Origin: Syntrophaceae bacterium UBA6109
Lineage (GTDB): Bacteria > Desulfobacterota > Syntrophia > Syntrophales > UBA6109
NCBI GenBank assembly: GCA_002428445.1
Contig: DIWJ01000016.1
Coordinates: 1-41,674 of the forward strand
Length of the DNA stretch: 41,674 nucleotides
Direction of reading: 5' to 3'
A program made the translations under genes and the position numbers. Of the stretch, positions 35,242 to 41,674 are shown one piece after another; positions within the stretch are counted from its first letter, which is position 1; each line of letters starts with the position of its first letter. The notes beneath the pieces are model-generated. The model made no database searches and was not told the origin of the DNA. It saw only the letters and a list, made by a program, of their open reading frames with translations.

Positions 35242-35282
35242 AACGATAGCTCAGGAAGGTTTACAGAAAACTTCTATATGAA

Positions 35283-35312
35283 GGGTGGGTCACTTTTCGA
35301 TGCCGATTGACA
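35283..35312 (+). mobile_element. Right end of the decayed IS21-type element
   Basis: Directly after the istB remnant comes GGGTGGGTCACTTTTCGATG then CCGATTGACA. The GGGTCA-TTTT repeat unit and the terminal CA are typical of IS21-family ends. The element boundary is placed at 35312, where recombinase coding sequence resumes. The left end is not recognised. Confidence 0.65.
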
Positions 35313-35313
35313 G

Positions 35314-35649
35314 ACGGAGCTGGTTTTTCCGAATCCGGAAAGAAGAGAGCCCGTTCCGTTCACTTGCCGCCAGCATTTCATGAATCGAATCTGCAAAGAG
35401 GCGGGCGTAAAGACCTTTGGATTGCACGCCATCAGGCATTTGACGGCCAGTATTCTGGCGCAAGAGGATGTTCCGATGGTGACGATTCAGCGGATTTTAC
35501 GGCACAAGCAATTGACGACAACGGAAAGGTACATCCGGGGCATGGAGCCTGTAAGACCGGCCCTTGAACTCCTGTCAAACCGGCATTCACGACCAAAAGT
35601 CCCGACCATCATCCCGCTGCCCATAATGCAAAAATCTGAGGCGATGTAA
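35314..35649 (+). pseudogene. Tyrosine recombinase (integrase), C-terminal fragment
   Basis: An open frame from the IS boundary gives the last ~110 residues of a phage-type integrase: 'ELVFPNPERREP', 'RQHFMNRICKEAGV', then 'GLHAIRHLTASILA' (His-x-x-Arg), 'QRILRHKQLTTTERYI' (His and the catalytic Tyr). The first catalytic Arg and the whole N-terminal DNA-binding domain are missing because the IS21 element interrupts the gene. An internal ATG at 35380 exists but cannot give an active enzyme. The 3' end lies 26 nt from the tRNA-Glu CCA end, the usual position for an integrase of an element inserted at a tRNA. Confidence 0.85.
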
Positions 35650-35661
35650 CTACCTCAGATT
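35633..35661 (-). terminator. tRNA-Glu terminator overlapping the integrase end
   Basis: AATCTGAGG (35633-35641) pairs with CCTCAGATT (35653-35661), loop of 11. On the minus strand it continues into TTT, ending the tRNA-Glu transcript; on the plus strand it may end the recombinase transcript. Confidence 0.65.
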
Positions 35662-35674
35662 CTTGAAGAATATT

Positions 35675-35749
35675 TGGTGGTCCCACCGGGGCTCGAACCC
35701 GAGTTTCCGGCGTGAGAGGCCAGCGTCCTAACCACTAGACGATGGGACC
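35675..35749 (-). tRNA. tRNA-Glu (anticodon CTC)
   Basis: A 75-nt cloverleaf with encoded CCA. Acceptor stem GGTCCCA/TGGGACC; anticodon stem CTGGC/GCCGG around CTCTCAC gives CTC (reads GAG). T arm CTCGGGTTCGAGCCCCG-type is intact. It lies directly upstream of gltX orientation-wise (same strand, gltX first), so the synthetase and one of its tRNAs are neighbours. Confidence 0.96.
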
Positions 35750-35836
35750 GTATTTTTGAAGCCCTGCGCGCCTTGGCGAAGGGCGATATTTAGACAATCG
35801 CCCCGCAAATGTCAAGATGAATATCCCCCCGGAAAA

Positions 35837-37243
35837 TCAGGCGGCTGCCGAATCGATAGCCCTTGAAATCCGGCGCATTGTGCGTTCCTTGCCGAGCGTG
35901 ATCATGACGTCGTCGAGTCCGGGGCTGACAGTCCTTCCCGTAAGGGCGACGCGGATCGGCTGGGCGATCGCCTTGAATTTCTTCCCTCTCTTTTCGGCAA
36001 CCTCGCGCAGGGACATTTCCAGTGTTTCCTTTGTAAAGGCACTGAGGCCGGAAAGACCGGAAAGAACGGCCCTGAGGTCTTCTACCGTCTCCTTTGTCAG
36101 GTACTGGCTTGCGCAGGCGGGATCGTACGCCACCTCGCCCTGGAAATAGAAGGCGCCCGCTTCGGCCATCTCGACCAGCGTCTTCGACCGGCCCTGGAAA
36201 TCCCGCACGGCGCTTTCGGCAAGTGCGCGGTCGGAGGCATCCACGCCCCGCTTCTCCCAGAAGGGCCTCACTTCTTCCGCGAGGCGGGATGGCGACGCTT
36301 CCTTTATATAGTGCTGGTTCAGCCAGAGCAGCTTTTCCGTATTGAAGACGGCCGCCGATTTCCCTACCGAGTCCAGGGAGAAATGGCGAACCATCTCTTC
36401 CAGCGAGAATATTTCCTGGTCGCCGTGCGCCCAGCCGAGACGGACGAGATAATTCACGAGGGCCTCGGGCAGATAGCCCATGTCCTTGTAGGCCATGACC
36501 GACGTAGCGCCGTGCCGTTTGCTGAGCCGGGTCTTGTCGGCCCCCAGAATCATCGGCACGTGGCCGAATTCCGGCACCGCAAATCCCAGCGCCGCGTAAA
36601 GCAGGATCTGGCGCGGCGTATTGTTCACGTGATCGTCGCCCCGGATGACGTGGGAGATCTTCATGTCGGCATCGTCGACGACGACGGCGAAATTGTAGGT
36701 CGGGTACCCATCCGCCCGCTCGATGATGAGGTCGTCCAGTTCCTCGTTCTGGAAGGAGATCCGCCCCTTGACGAGATCGCCCCATGCCGTCGTTCCGACG
36801 GCCGGGCAGCGGAAGCGGACAACGGAATTCGGCGTGCGCGTCAGCCCCTTGTCCCGGCAGGTTCCGTCATACTTTGGCTTCCCTCCCGCCGCCATGGCCT
36901 GCTTCCGCTTCGCCTCGATCTCCTCCGCGGAGCAGGTGCAGACATAGGCCTTGCCTTCCTGAACCAGCCTGCGGACGGCCTCCCTGTGAACCTCGACGCG
37001 TTCGGCTTGAAAGAACGGACCCTCGTCCCAGTTGAGGCCGAGCCACTGCATGGCGTCGAGGATCGCCTTCGTCGCGTCCTCCGTCGAGCGCTCCTGGTCG
37101 GTATCCTCGATCCTGAGGATAAACCTTCCCCCGGCATGGCGGGTGAAGAGCCAGTTGAAGAGGGCCGTGCGCGCCCCTCCGATGTGCAGAAAACCCGTCG
37201 GAGAGGGGGCAAAGCGTGTGCGGATCAAGTCGTTTGCGGTCAT
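35837..37243 (-). CDS. gltX: Glutamyl-tRNA synthetase
   Basis: A 468-residue class I synthetase that charges tRNA-Glu. The HIGH counterpart is 'SPTGFLHIGGARTALFN', the KMSKS counterpart is 'RLSKRHGA', and the zinc-finger-like 'CTCSAEEIEAKR' segment and the 'RGDDHVNNTPRQ' motif are present. The C-terminal helical anticodon-binding domain covers about residues 325-468. The frame is open to 37327, but I choose the ATG at 37243, four residues before the conserved 'IRTRFAPSPTG' start. tRNA-Glu lies just downstream on the same strand. Confidence 0.96.
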   Translation of the reverse strand: MTANDLIRTRFAPSPTGFLHIGGARTALFNWLFTRHAGGRFILRIEDTDQERSTEDATKAILDAMQWLGLNWDEGPFFQAERVEVHREAVRRLVQEGKAYVCTCSAEEIEAKRKQAMAAGGKPKYDGTCRDKGLTRTPNSVVRFRCPAVGTTAWGDLVKGRISFQNEELDDLIIERADGYPTYNFAVVVDDADMKISHVIRGDDHVNNTPRQILLYAALGFAVPEFGHVPMILGADKTRLSKRHGATSVMAYKDMGYLPEALVNYLVRLGWAHGDQEIFSLEEMVRHFSLDSVGKSAAVFNTEKLLWLNQHYIKEASPSRLAEEVRPFWEKRGVDASDRALAESAVRDFQGRSKTLVEMAEAGAFYFQGEVAYDPACASQYLTKETVEDLRAVLSGLSGLSAFTKETLEMSLREVAEKRGKKFKAIAQPIRVALTGRTVSPGLDDVMITLGKERTMRRISRAIDSAAA

Positions 37244-37334
37244 CGGTACCTGTCTTTCCTTTTCGCTGCGATTTGCGAACCTTATAGAAGCCCTCTCCCT
37301 TTTGTCAAGCCGCATCTTGCCGGCCAAAATGTCC

Positions 37335-37363
37335 TTGACAACGCTGGTGTTTTATAATTTACT
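37335..37363 (+). promoter_or_regulatory. Candidate promoter of the yceD-rpmF-fab operon
   Basis: Perfect TTGACA (37335-37340), 17-nt spacer, TTTACT (37358-37363, four of six). A perfect TATAAT (37353-37358) also occurs but only 12 nt from the -35 box, so it may serve a differently spaced promoter. Confidence 0.55.
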
Positions 37364-37432
37364 TCCACACTTTATTACGGTGGGGTTTTCCGGCGGACGG
37401 AGATTTTCCGAAGCGGCATGGGAGACGGCGTT

Positions 37433-37966
37433 TTGAAGGTCCAGTTGGTTCACATCCCCGAAGAGGGGAAACAGATTGATCTCACGAAGGATAATGCCTG
37501 GTTCCAGGAGAACCTTCCGGAGTGCGACCGGGACACCATGGAACTCGTTTCCTTCTCGGCATCCTGCCGCCTGAGCAAGGCCGGCGAGGCCGTCTATGTC
37601 GAAGGGACGATGGAGACGACGCTTGTCATGGCCTGCGGCCGCTGCCTGGAAGCGGCCCGCGTGGAGATGAAAAACGACTTCCGCTATACCTTCGTCCCCG
37701 CCGCGACGCAGGCCGATGAGGAAGAGGACGTCGAGCTGGACGAACTGAACGCCGAACTCTGCTTTTACCGCGAAGAGGCGATCGAACTCGATCCCGTCCT
37801 CTTCGAACAGATCATTCTGCAGATTCCGATCAAGGTTCTCTGCGACGAGGCATGCAAGGGTCTTTGCCCGCGCTGTGGAACCAATCTCAATGTAGCGGCC
37901 TGTTCATGCGATGCCTCCGCCCCGGTGGATCCGCGCATGGCGATATTGAAAAAAATCAAGCTTTAA
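37433..37966 (+). CDS. yceD: YceD/DUF177 protein (large-subunit rRNA accumulation)
   Basis: A protein of 177 residues (182 from an upstream ATG at 37418). YceD proteins pair with rpmF across bacteria and are linked to 23S rRNA accumulation. It shows 'LSKAGEAVYVEGTMETTLVMACGRCLEA' in the middle (CxRC) and a C-terminal Cys-rich end 'CDEACKGLCPRCGTN' with further 'CSC'. I prefer the TTG at 37433 because GGGAG lies 8 nt ahead and homologues begin 'MKVxxxxIPEEG'. It is the first gene of the fatty-acid operon, 24 nt before rpmF. Confidence 0.9.
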   Translation: MKVQLVHIPEEGKQIDLTKDNAWFQENLPECDRDTMELVSFSASCRLSKAGEAVYVEGTMETTLVMACGRCLEAARVEMKNDFRYTFVPAATQADEEEDVELDELNAELCFYREEAIELDPVLFEQIILQIPIKVLCDEACKGLCPRCGTNLNVAACSCDASAPVDPRMAILKKIKL

Positions 37967-37990
37967 CGTTCCCGGAAAGAGGGATTTTTT

Positions 37991-38176
37991 ATGCCAAACC
38001 CAGTAAAGAGACACTCCAAGACAAGACGGAACAAGAGACGCTCCCACGATTTTCTGCAGGCACCCCAGCCTTCCACCTGTCCGCAGTGCAACGAACCGAA
38101 GCTGCCCCATCGGGCATGCCCGCACTGCGGAGTTTACAAAGGCCGCGAAGTGGTGTCCGTCGAAAAGACCTCCTGA
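37991..38176 (+). CDS. rpmF: Ribosomal protein L32
   Basis: A 61-residue ribosomal protein of the large subunit. The N-terminal basic segment '[18 protein letters not shown]' is the L32 signature, and it is the zinc-binding version with Cys30-x2-Cys33 and Cys43-x2-Cys46. It sits between yceD and fabD. In many relatives plsX and fabH follow here; in this window they do not. Confidence 0.97.
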   Translation: MPNPVKRHSKTRRNKRRSHDFLQAPQPSTCPQCNEPKLPHRACPHCGVYKGREVVSVEKTS

Positions 38177-38210
38177 AGCATCAGAAGCGTAAGGCTTTCA
38201 GGGCGCGACC

Positions 38211-39155
38211 ATGGCCAAAATCGGTCTTGTCTTTCCCGGGCAGGGCGTCCAGTCCGTTGGGATGGGCGGCGATCTGTATGAATCTTCAGAGTTGGTCCGC
38301 TCTCTGTTCGCCGAGGCGGCGGACATTCTGGAGATGGACGTCGCCGGCCTTTGCCTGCGCGGCCCGCAGGCGGCTCTCGATGAGACTCTCCATACCCAGA
38401 TTGCCGTACTGACGGTCGACATCGCCGTCTACATCCTGTTTCGGGAAGAGAGCAGGGCCGAAGCGGTCGTCATGGCCGGCCACAGTCTCGGAGAGTATGC
38501 CGCCTTGTATGCGGCGGGCGCCATCGGATTCTCGGATGTCCTGCGGCTTGTGAAGAAACGGGCGATTTACCACCGGGACGCCGTCCCGCAGGGGGAGGGC
38601 GCCATGGCCGCCGTCCTCGGACCGCCGGCTGCAGACGTCGAGGAGATGTGCCGGACGGCGCGGCAAGCGGGTGAGGTTCTATCCCCGGCGATTTTCAACG
38701 GGCCGGGACAAACCGTGGTGGCAGGGCATGCCGCCGCCGTTGAGCGGCTCACCGGGGAGGCCAAACGGTCGGGACAGGCCAAGGTGGTCCGGCTGCCGAT
38801 CTCAGTACCCTGTCACAGCAGCCTCATGGAAAAGGCGGCGCAAAAGCTCCAGGAAGACATGAAACGGGTCTCTTTCCGGGATTGCCGAACGCCCGTGATT
38901 CCGAACTGCGATCCTTCCGACAGGCATTCCCGAATGACGACGCCCGGTCTCCTGGCGCGGCAGATCACCTCTCCGGTCCGATGGCAGGAAACGGTCGCGC
39001 AAATGGCCGAAGCAGGCGTCGATACGATCATCGAACTGGGGCCGAAGAAGACCCTCTGCGGGCTGATCAAACGGATCGATCCGCGTTTTCGTCTTCTGAA
39101 CGTTGAAGACAGGCAGAGCCTGTGCAAGTGCCTGCAGGCTTTGGGGACGGCGTGA
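38211..39155 (+). CDS. fabD: Malonyl-CoA:ACP transacylase
   Basis: A 314-residue enzyme that transfers malonyl from CoA to ACP for fatty acid synthesis. The nucleophile is Ser92 in 'GHSLGEY' and the catalytic His is His202 in 'VPCHSSLM'; the oxyanion 'GQGVQSVGMG' loop is near the N-terminus. The length and the ending 'RFRLLNVEDRQSLCKCL' are normal. Its stop codon is followed without any gap by the scar of fabG. Confidence 0.97.
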   Translation: MAKIGLVFPGQGVQSVGMGGDLYESSELVRSLFAEAADILEMDVAGLCLRGPQAALDETLHTQIAVLTVDIAVYILFREESRAEAVVMAGHSLGEYAALYAAGAIGFSDVLRLVKKRAIYHRDAVPQGEGAMAAVLGPPAADVEEMCRTARQAGEVLSPAIFNGPGQTVVAGHAAAVERLTGEAKRSGQAKVVRLPISVPCHSSLMEKAAQKLQEDMKRVSFRDCRTPVIPNCDPSDRHSRMTTPGLLARQITSPVRWQETVAQMAEAGVDTIIELGPKKTLCGLIKRIDPRFRLLNVEDRQSLCKCLQALGTA

Positions 39156-39242
39156 GCCGGTATCGTGGCATTTTTGGCCCCGGAAGGGGCAGGCTATATC
39201 ACGGGACAGATCCTGCGCGTGAACGGAGGCCTCTACATGCAG
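39156..39242 (+). pseudogene. fabG: fabG 3'-end scar
   Basis: Directly after the fabD stop, in the same frame, 29 codons read 'AGIVAFLAPEGAGYITGQ' then 'ILRVNGGLYMQ'. This is the highly conserved end of 3-oxoacyl-ACP reductase FabG (typically Val-Ala-Phe-Leu-Ala-Ser...Tyr-Ile-Thr-Gly-Gln...His-Val-Asn-Gly-Gly-Met-Tyr). In related operons fabG stands exactly here. The other ~220 codons, including the Rossmann fold and the Ser-Tyr-Lys catalytic residues, are gone. The frame has no stop before acpP, so the fabG terminator codon is lost too. A GTG at 39165 could start a tail-extended ACP, but no ribosome binding site supports it. Confidence 0.85.
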
Positions 39243-39308
39243 GCCAACGGGCCGTCGCCGCCTGCGGCGCGGCGGGCGGGATCGAAATCCACTAAGGAGG
39301 ACAACCTC

Positions 39309-39545
39309 ATGACCTTGGAAGAAAAAGTCATATCGATCATCATGGAGCAGTTGGAAGTCACGAAAGAAGAGTGCAGACCGGAGGCGGCATTTATCGAAGA
39401 CCTCGGGGCGGACTCCCTGGATCTCGTCGAGCTCATCATGGAGATGGAGGAGAACTTCGGCCTGCAGATCTCCGATGACGAACTGGGAAAGATCCGAACC
39501 ATCGGCGACGTCATCGCCTACATGAAAAGCAAAGGGATCTCCTGA
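39309..39545 (+). CDS. acpP: Acyl carrier protein
   Basis: A 78-residue carrier protein; the phosphopantetheine attachment is Ser36 in 'GADSLDLVEL'. The four-helix acidic pattern and the C-terminal 'IRTIGDVIAYMKSKG' are typical. AAGGAGG (39294-39300) stands 8 nt ahead of the ATG, which fixes the start even though the open frame continues upstream into the fabG scar. It is followed by fabF after 17 nt. Confidence 0.98.
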   Translation: MTLEEKVISIIMEQLEVTKEECRPEAAFIEDLGADSLDLVELIMEMEENFGLQISDDELGKIRTIGDVIAYMKSKGIS

Positions 39546-39562
39546 GCATTGGAGGATTTTTG

Positions 39563-40804
39563 TTGAGCAGAAGAGTGGTTGTAACGGGCCTGGGCGCCGT
39601 AACGCCGGTGGGCAACTCCGTCGGGGAAAGCTGGGAGGCGGTCTGCAAGGGAAAAACCGGCATCGGCCCCATCACCAAATTCGATACGGCCGCCTTTGAT
39701 ACGAGAATCGCCGGGGAGCTCAAGGGCTTCGATCCCCTCCGGTACGTCACGAAAAAAGAGCGCCGCCGGTACGACGATTTCATCATCTTTGCGCTGGCTG
39801 CTGCCGAAGAGGCCGTCGCAGATGCGGCTCTTTCGATCGGCGGTGTGGAAGCCGAACGGATCGGCGTCATCATCGCCTCGGCCATCGGCGGCGTGGAGAC
39901 GATCGAAAGAGAGAAAGAGGCCATTCTCTCGGGCGGCCCGAGGAAGATGTCCGTTTTCGCCATCCCGGCCGTACTGGCCAACCTCGCCGCCGGCCACGTA
40001 TCCATCCGTTTCGGGGCGAAGGGCCCTATCAGCTGTCCCGTCACCGCCTGCGCTGCCGGCACCTGCGCCATCGGCGATGCCTTTTACCTGATCCGTTACG
40101 GCCACGCCGACGTCATGTTCGCCGGAGGCACCGACGCCGCCATTACGCCCATGGCCATCGGCGGCTTCAACCGGATGCGCGCACTGTCCGTCCGCAACGA
40201 AGAACCCGGGAAGGCCAGCCGTCCCTTTGACCGGGACCGCGACGGCTTTGTCCTCGGCGAGGGGTCAGGCGTCGTGATCCTCGAAGAGATGCAGCACGCC
40301 CTCAACCGGGGGGCAAAGATCTACGCCGAGGTAGCCGGCTACGGAAGCACCGCCGACGCCTTTCACATGGCGGCCCCGCCCCCGGGGCACGAAGGCGCCG
40401 CCCGCTGCATGAAGGTCGCCCTTGACGACGCCGGCATGCGGCCGGAAGACATCGACTGCATCAATGCCCACGGAACATCGACGCCGCTCAACGACGCCTA
40501 CGAGACCCAGGCGATCAAGACCGCCTTCGGAAACCACAGCCGTTCCCTCGCCGTTCCTTCCACCAAATCGATGACGGGCCACCTTCTGGGCGCGACCGGT
40601 GCGGTGGAGGCGATCTTCGCCGTCAAGTCCATCGAAGATGGCGTGATCCCGCCGACGATCAACCTCGACCATCCCGATCCTGAATGCGACCTGGACTACG
40701 TCCCGAACGTGGCCCGGAAGTGCGCAGTCCGCACCGTCATGTCCAATACCTTCGGGTTCGGCGGCGTCAACGCGGTCCTGATCCTGAAAAAATTCGGAGG
40801 TTGA
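39563..40804 (+). CDS. fabF: 3-oxoacyl-ACP synthase II
   Basis: A 413-residue condensing enzyme that elongates acyl-ACP. With the start at the second of two TTG codons (39563; GGAGG is 7 nt ahead) the catalytic triad falls at Cys163, His303 and His340, the same numbers as in E. coli FabF, which supports this start. Motifs: 'TACAAGTCAIGDA', 'NAHGTSTPLND', 'KSMTGHLLGATG', and the C-terminal 'NTFGFGGVNAVLIL'. Confidence 0.97.
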   Translation: MSRRVVVTGLGAVTPVGNSVGESWEAVCKGKTGIGPITKFDTAAFDTRIAGELKGFDPLRYVTKKERRRYDDFIIFALAAAEEAVADAALSIGGVEAERIGVIIASAIGGVETIEREKEAILSGGPRKMSVFAIPAVLANLAAGHVSIRFGAKGPISCPVTACAAGTCAIGDAFYLIRYGHADVMFAGGTDAAITPMAIGGFNRMRALSVRNEEPGKASRPFDRDRDGFVLGEGSGVVILEEMQHALNRGAKIYAEVAGYGSTADAFHMAAPPPGHEGAARCMKVALDDAGMRPEDIDCINAHGTSTPLNDAYETQAIKTAFGNHSRSLAVPSTKSMTGHLLGATGAVEAIFAVKSIEDGVIPPTINLDHPDPECDLDYVPNVARKCAVRTVMSNTFGFGGVNAVLILKKFGG

Positions 40805-40807
40805 ACC

Positions 40808-41272
40808 ATGCCGGAAGACAAACGTCTGGTGATCGGCGCGGACCACGCGGGCTTCGAGCTGAAAGAGGCATTGAAGCCTCTTCTCGGCCGGCTGGGATAT
40901 TCCGTCGATGACGTCGGCGCTTTCAGTTGCGATGCCGTCGATTATCCGGACATCGCGGCCGAGGTCGCGCGGCGCGTCTCCACTGGGGTCTTTTCCCGCG
41001 GAATCCTGGTCTGCGGCTCGGGAATCGGGATGAGCATCGCGGCGAACCGTTTCCCGCGCGTACGGGCGGCCCTGTGCATGGACGTGGAGACCGCCCGGCT
41101 GAGCCGGCAGCACAACAATGCCAACATCCTGGTCCTCGCGGGCAGGCGCACCGACCCCAACACGGCAGGCGACATTACGCAGGTCTGGCTGCAGACGGGC
41201 TTCGAAGGAGGCCGCCATCAGCGGCGGCTGGAGAAAATCGGAACGATCGAGGATTCGCTGAAGTCCTCCTGA
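40808..41272 (+). CDS. rpiB: Ribose-5-phosphate isomerase B
   Basis: A 154-residue sugar isomerase interconverting ribose- and ribulose-5-phosphate. The N-terminal 'GADHAGFELKE' (Asp12, His13) and the catalytic Cys69 in 'VCGSGIGMSIAANR' are intact, and His in 'SRQHNNANILVLAGR' completes the site. It lies 3 nt after fabF and before glyA, a standard order in deltaproteobacteria. Confidence 0.96.
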   Translation: MPEDKRLVIGADHAGFELKEALKPLLGRLGYSVDDVGAFSCDAVDYPDIAAEVARRVSTGVFSRGILVCGSGIGMSIAANRFPRVRAALCMDVETARLSRQHNNANILVLAGRRTDPNTAGDITQVWLQTGFEGGRHQRRLEKIGTIEDSLKSS

Positions 41273-41365
41273 GCGGCCGCTCGGGGAAAAAGCGCCGTGC
41301 GAACTCCCTCTTTTCGTGATATGCATCTCCGCGGATATAACTCCGCGGGAGAAGGAGGAATACTC

Positions 41366-41674
41366 ATGTCGATCTTGAAACAGACGGATCGGGAACTGTA
41401 CGATGCCATTCAGAAGGAAACCGCCCGGCAGGCCGGCGGGCTGGAACTCATCGCCTCGGAGAACTTCGTGAGCGAGGCCGTCCTGGAAGCCCAGGGCTGC
41501 ATCATGACCAACAAATATGCGGAAGGCTATCCGGGCAAGCGCTACTACGGCGGCTGCGAGTTTGTCGATATCGCCGAAACCCTCGCCATCGAGCGCTGCA
41601 AGAAACTCTTCGGATGCGACCACGTCAACGTCCAGCCCCATTCGGGGACGCAGGCGAACATGGCCGTCTATTTC
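41366..41674 (+). CDS. glyA: Serine hydroxymethyltransferase (partial, runs off the window)
   Basis: The first 103 residues of the PLP enzyme that converts serine and tetrahydrofolate to glycine and methylene-tetrahydrofolate. The opening '[19 protein letters not shown]' and '[20 protein letters not shown]' segments are diagnostic, as is '[12 protein letters not shown]'. The PLP lysine lies beyond the window. The ATG at 41366 has a GAAGGAGG ribosome binding site, with a CCGCGG-based hairpin (about 41329-41349) just upstream. Confidence 0.97.
   Translation, partial: MSILKQTDRELYDAIQKETARQAGGLELIASENFVSEAVLEAQGCIMTNKYAEGYPGKRYYGGCEFVDIAETLAIERCKKLFGCDHVNVQPHSGTQANMAVYF

Noticed and set aside
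39165..39308. A 126-residue extended AcpP starting at GTG 39165
   Set aside because: The added part is the fabG tail; the AAGGAGG site before 39309 fixes the normal ACP start. Kept only as a possibility in the findings.

Overview
The window looks like chromosomal DNA of a GC-rich anaerobic deltaproteobacterium (Desulfobacterota, perhaps Syntrophales). The basis is gene content and order: an F-type ATPase operon with split b'/b subunits and no atpB/atpE, a mreBCD-mrdA-rodA-bactofilin shape operon, and a fatty-acid operon running into rpiB and glyA. Genus cannot be fixed from sequence reading alone.

Layout. 1-2.2 kb: a DUF2007 protein, moaA (minus) and greA (plus), the last two divergent across a repeat-rich promoter region. 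2.2-8.4 kb: atpF'-atpF-atpH-atpA-atpG-atpD-atpC on the minus strand, preceded by a structured leader with a strong intrinsic terminator. 8.7-14.7 kb: shape genes mreB-mreC-mreD-mrdA-rodA-bactofilin (minus). 14.9-21.0 kb: a membrane-anchored SurA/PpiD-like chaperone, a large hybrid histidine kinase and a coupled secreted amidohydrolase. 21.1-25.8 kb: an MFS (OFA-type) transporter, tRNA-Ala, tRNA-Leu, glnS and an M48 lipoprotein protease. 26.0-30.8 kb: a small secreted protein, tRNA-Gln and a very large kexin-like autotransporter protease.

31-35.7 kb is the accessory part, with visibly lower GC: an ATP-grasp enzyme, long gene-poor stretches, a cassette of small envelope/stress proteins (two-helix membrane protein, lipoprotein, YtxH, DUF3309, broken BON protein), and gene debris. 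The debris includes a GNAT fragment, an IS21 istB remnant and IS end, and a tyrosine recombinase cut by that IS and abutting tRNA-Glu. 35.8-41.7 kb returns to core genes: gltX, then yceD-rpmF-fabD-acpP-fabF-rpiB-glyA (glyA runs off the end).

The most striking observations are: (1) a 29-codon scar of the fabG 3' end between fabD and acpP, recording loss of fabG from the fatty-acid operon; (2) the structured, terminator-containing leader ahead of the ATPase operon; (3) the layered IS21-into-integrase-at-tRNA-Glu scar; (4) a kexin/P-domain protease built as an autotransporter. I did not find a convincing wholly new defence or metabolic system. No CRISPR array, rRNA or replication origin was seen.
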